In this document: positions 60,639-64,000 of the stretch, one piece after another
Numbering within the stretch: the first letter of the stretch is position 1
How the letters are laid out: each line of letters begins with the position of its first letter
Source: Neurospora crassa OR74A
Taxonomy: Eukaryota; Ascomycota; Sordariomycetes; Sordariales; Sordariaceae
Length of the DNA: 64,000 bases
Assembly: GCF_000182925.2 (NCBI RefSeq)
Contig: NC_026506.1
Coordinates: 3,906,001-3,970,000 of the forward strand
Direction of reading: 5' to 3'
Program-made: the position numbers and the translations under genes
Notes under the pieces: generated by a model
Told to the model about the DNA's origin: nothing
Seen by the model: the letters and a program-made list of their open reading frames with translations, nothing else
Databases searched by the model: none

Positions 60639-60788
60639 GGGGGACATTTTGAGGTTGGTGGTGAGGGTTGTTGTTGTTGTTGTTGTTGTTGCTGAGATGA
60701 AGCGGGTGGTAACTATGGGAAGAGCGATGATTTTGGAAAGTGGAAAACTGGTAGATGAGGGGCGTAACGCGCGGCGGGCGAGAAGCAT
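59602..60788 (-). CDS. GFA (CENP-V/glutathione-dependent formaldehyde-activating) domain protein
   Basis: Exon 1 is 60357-60788 and exon 2 is 59602-60063; 297 residues after removal of a 293-bp, simple-sequence intron (donor GTGAGT, branch CTAAC, acceptor TCCAG). The zinc-binding cysteines are CHCGAVQYEL (CxC), YCHCTTCQ (CxCxxC) and CKVQCAYCR, the full GFA/CENP-V pattern. The GFA core also has APFQWAAIFHKSD after the splice. An N-terminal Arg/Ser stretch could be a mitochondrial presequence; a second ATG at 60647, just before a 16-residue Asn run encoded by GTT repeats, could give a shorter cytosolic form. The C-terminus is a Lys/Glu-rich tail. Related proteins bind zinc and are proposed to be carbon-sulfur lyases; the substrate is unknown. 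Confidence 0.88.
60591..60639. repeat. (TTG)16 microsatellite encoding poly-Asn
   Basis: Perfect TTG/GTT copies that encode an Asn run in the GFA protein on the minus strand. Confidence 0.9.
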
Positions 60789-61702
60789 AAGCTGTGCTCA
60801 CTGCGGTTCGAGCTGTGTATCAATCTGCGGGTTGGAATGCGCGAGGTTTGTTTGTTTACGTCAGCTGTTGCTGGTGTTTGCTTTTCCCTTGAAGCGACTT
60901 CAAGATTCGGGTTTCTTCAATGTGAGTTGGTAATAATGTAAACTGGTCGTCAAATGAGAGATATCACAAACTGATTCAATGTTTGTTCCTTTCGTTTCAC
61001 ATCTAAATAACAGTTCCTTCCTTCATATAACCCTTCACCCTCTGCCTCTCATCATGTCCATCTCTCACCTCAACCTCAGCCTTCCCTTCCCAACTCTCCC
61101 GTAGCAAATGCTCCGGTCCAGCCTGGGTACTGCGTAAATCAATGATGCCAAATGATGCTGTTTCCGTGCTCCAATCCTGAGCTTGTCGTCACCGATCAAC
61201 GGGTTGTTGCATTTGCAATCGGCACTCAAATCTCAGGAACGGCCAAGGGGCGGTTCATCGCCGATGGATGTGGGGTAGCGGTGACGTCACTATCGATAGT
61301 CCGCTGAAAAAAAAAGGAAACGACCTTGCACAAAGGGAAAGTATGAAACTGTTGCGACGGCAGGAGAAACTGACGGCGAAAAATGATTGAATTGGTCAAT
61401 GTCACGGTATATATTGAGGTTTTTTGTTCAATTGATTTGCTTATTCACAGCTATGGAAGGATGGTGTAAAGTCATTACCAGTTTGCCCGCTTGAGTGAGG
61501 GCCCCGGATATGGAAAATGTACATACGTAACCCTGGGATATGTGCACCTTGAACCCTGGCATTGACACTTCCGCCAGCGGCTCTACTTCCCATCTCTTTC
61601 TCCCAAGCCTTGCCTTTCCTTTCCTCTTCCTTTGCTTCTTTCAACTCCTATCATGTAAATTGGTGTCCCCACTGCTGTTGAACCCCAATTAGCAGAGTAT
61701 GA
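60789..61702. other. Intergenic, about 0.9 kb
   Basis: Upstream region of the GFA gene and downstream region of the O-methyltransferase gene. No gene was seen. Confidence 0.5.
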
Positions 61703-63517
61703 TCACTCCTCAGAGCCATCAGTGCCATCCCCCTTGACACACTCAACAACACAACTCGCGCCCTCCACATCCACCCAGTATCCCGTAACCGTGAGGCCAG
61801 CCTCCTTACACAGCTTCCTGTAACCCTCCTCGTTCCTCAACTTGCCTCCGAGATTCATCATCACCATGTCCACCAGTCTGTTCTCCGGCGTCGGCTTGTC
61901 CAGCAGGACTCCCTCCATGATGACGATTCTTCCGAAGTTTCCAAGCGCACACCTCAAATGTTTGAGAATCCACACGGCCTGCTCATCGCAATAGTCCAGT
62001 AACACACGACGGACGACGTAGACCGCTGCTCCCTTGGCTTCCTCAGGTTGGGGCTGGAAAAAATCATGTGCCATGGTCTTGACACCCTTCAACTTCTCAT
62101 CTCCACCCTCGATGTTCTTTGCGACTTGGGCAATAACCTCGGGCCTGTCCTGCAAGATGCAATTCTCCGGTTTGACCTCTGGGATCTTAGCCAGGAGGTT
62201 TGCTAGGAAGTGACCCAGTCCGCCGCCGACGTCGACTACCAGGGGCTTCAAATAGATGTTGGCATCTCCGAGAAAATCATACAGCTCCAGCTTCTGCATG
62301 GCAGCTTCGGCAAGCCAAGTAAGCGAAAACTTCTTGGCCGGATACTCAGAGTTGATACCGCGATATCCGCCAACGCCCAAATCGCCGCCCAAAGCGCCCT
62401 GCGCACCCTTGTCCTTGGCTGCCATGGCCATCTCAAAGTGGCGCGCATACTCCGGGTAGCGGGCTTTGACTTCCCACGGCGCCAGGGCCGGGTGACCCCA
62501 GCCGAGAGAAAAGGGTGTCGGGATGTAGCTTTTGTGATTACCGTCTTGTGCGCCGCGTCTCTTGGTCGTCACGACAATGCCACTACTATCATGGACCAAG
62601 ATCTCCTTATCCGATGGATGGGGTTCGTGTCTGTCATAGGTGGAAAAGTACTCGGGCCACTTCGCGAAGCCCTTCATGCCGTTGCCGAAACTAACGATGG
62701 CGAGGGCAGCGGTGGCCGGCGAAGTGTTAGTGCGGAGAAGGCGGGAGATGCGGCTGTGGGAGACGTGGGTGGGCGGTCCTTGCTCCCCTTCACCGTCGAG
62801 GCGAGAGCCGACGAGTTTGCCGGTGGAGATTAGCATGCAGGCGATGCGGGAGACAAGAGATTCATCGGCGTCGATAGCACGGGCGAGGTCGGCGATGGAG
62901 ATGGAGCCCGTGAGAGGAATGTGATCAAAGGCGCGCCAGTGGAGGAAGATGTTCCAGGCTGCGACGTCGCCGATCTGTTACACGGATTTGTCAGTCAGGC
63001 TGCAACGGTTGTGGGTTGATATGAGGGAACGGGGCGAGCTTACGGTGACCCAATCCGACTTGAGCGAATCCATGGGCGGTGCGGTCTCAAAGGCAATCTT
63101 CTTGCCTAGTTTCGCGATGCGCTGGCGAAGAGCAATCTCCTCAGGCGACGGAGGAAGAGGCACATGATTTGCCGATTCGGGAGAGTTGGGGGCAGGGGTG
63201 AGCTTGCTGTCGATAGTCGCTTTGAGCTTCTTAGCTTGGGCGAGGAGGGCTTCAGCGGCCTCGACGATGTCGAAAGCCGGGGCGCTTGGAGTCGGGGTAG
63301 CGGCCGAGGCGGCTGTCTTGTCAGACTCCAGCTCGCCGTCGTCGTTTCTCATGGTGTTACCATGGCCGCTCTCGTGCTGGCTTTCGCTGCTGCTTTCATT
63401 CTCGCTCTCAGTTGCGGGAGTCGGCACGAACAAACTCGGCAGCTCCATATCCAGGCTGTTGTTCTCGTGGTCGATCTCAAGGGTCGACACGGACACGTTG
63501 AATTTCGGGTCCGCCAT
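61703..63517 (-). CDS. SAM-dependent O-methyltransferase-like protein, catalytic His replaced
   Basis: Exon 1 is 63044-63517 and exon 2 is 61703-62974; the 69-bp intron gives a clean phase-0 join and 581 residues. The first about 90 residues are acidic and Ser/Glu-rich. A helical stretch follows (VEAAEALLAQAKKLKATID), then a winged-helix dimerisation region (GDVAAWNIFLHWRAFDHIPL, IADLARAIDADESLVSRIA). The SAM fold has VVDVGGGLGHF at about 404-413 and the acidic AHDFF. Where the family has HD(W/Y) as catalytic base, the protein reads RVLLDYCDE, so Leu484 stands in for His. The rest is conserved (IVIMEGVLLDKP, MVMMNLGGKLRNEEGYRKL). Thus it is a fungal plant-type O-methyltransferase family member that may lack or have altered methyl transfer. 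No neighbouring polyketide or NRPS gene is present. Confidence 0.88.
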
Positions 63518-64000
63518 GTTGGGCTATTTCAGTTTGCGATTGATCCGCGCAGTTTTCGAAATATTTGTTGTGGGCGCAAGAATTGGAAGAGTCGAAGGGT
63601 GCTGGGTCCCAACGGAGATGGTTATGTACTGTTGACCTGCAATTGTCATCTCATGTTGAACCCAGGTGAATGCCCTCGCGCCCTTCACTGCCTGATTATT
63701 TATTCGGACATCAGGACATATGGGCTGCGCCACAGCCACACAAGGTTCAGCTCGGCCTTTTCGGCTGACGGAACTCGGAAGTAGAAGACGCCGCATCACT
63801 CACGGTGAATGGTTGGGGAAGGGCGGACGATTTCTTCAATCTCACCATGTTTTGTTTGGATGTTGAGGAGCTCGGAGGGGATCGAGTGGAACTGGAACAA
63901 GGACCATGAGTGGGCAACCAAGACCTTATTTGTTTGTTCGGTCGCGAACACTGCCTTCACATGTCCGAGTTGACCGAGCCACCGGTGGTCGGCACTTTTT
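63518..64000. other. Upstream region of the O-methyltransferase-like gene
   Basis: About 480 bp to the window edge. Short frames only; no RNA gene or repeat was seen. Confidence 0.5.

Noticed and set aside
1-64000. tRNA, rRNA, CRISPR, insertion sequences or a RIP-mutated transposon
   Set aside because: No B-box-like GGTTCGAATCC with a matching cloverleaf, no regularly spaced repeats, and no long AT-rich, stop-riddled remnant was seen by eye; a tRNAscan and repeat search would be decisive.

Overview
The window comes from a filamentous ascomycete, most likely a Sordariales relative of Neurospora/Sordaria. Genes are protein-coding with short introns (53-293 bp) that mostly have GTRNGT donors and CTAAC branch points. 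The genome looks roughly half GC. Intergenic DNA is rich in microsatellites, homopolymers and dispersed CCTACCTAGGTAGG/GGTACC motifs. Protein families are typical of moulds (Zn2Cys6 regulator, ENA ATPase, MCT-type MFS, bilirubin-oxidase-like copper oxidase, GFA and O-methyltransferase proteins). No tRNA, rRNA, transposon, CRISPR array or bacterial-type feature was recognised.

Layout: a truncated secreted Ser/Gly-rich protein (1-571, -); an RRT8/EI24-like membrane protein (2314-3323, -); a Zn2Cys6 transcription factor (5503-8143, +); a D-2-hydroxyacid dehydrogenase (9405-10627, +); a dual-specificity phosphatase (11807-13531, +, with a same-frame tail to 14026); a Ser/Thr-rich secreted protein (16009-18168, +); a giant 3,082-residue protein (19925-29669, -); an ENA-type cation ATPase (32908-36420, +, with a same-frame tail to 37182); an MCT-like MFS transporter (39125-40787, +); two BTB/POZ genes in tandem (41104-41886 and 42293-43300, +); a secreted orphan (44402-46344, -); a multicopper oxidase (48731-50842, +); trehalose-6-phosphate phosphatase (51580-54799, -); a GFA-domain protein (59602-60788, -); and an O-methyltransferase-like protein (61703-63517, -). 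Splice models were built by hand. Exon lengths and phases close exactly in every case, but none has transcript support.

The genes do not form an obvious metabolic cluster. Shared themes are cell-surface or secreted proteins, ion and solute transport, and stress carbohydrate metabolism. The most unusual locus is the giant gene. Correct splicing creates an HELAH zinc-metallopeptidase motif around an 18-nt micro-exon. This is followed by an acidic and RGG-like region, several degenerate cytochrome-b5-like modules cut by introns at the same place and phase, and about 1,800 residues of low-complexity charged tail. The second unusual signal is translational. The ENA ATPase ends in TGA-CTA, the known leaky stop context, followed by 253 sense codons in the same frame. 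The phosphatase gene has a TAG followed by 164 same-frame sense codons.
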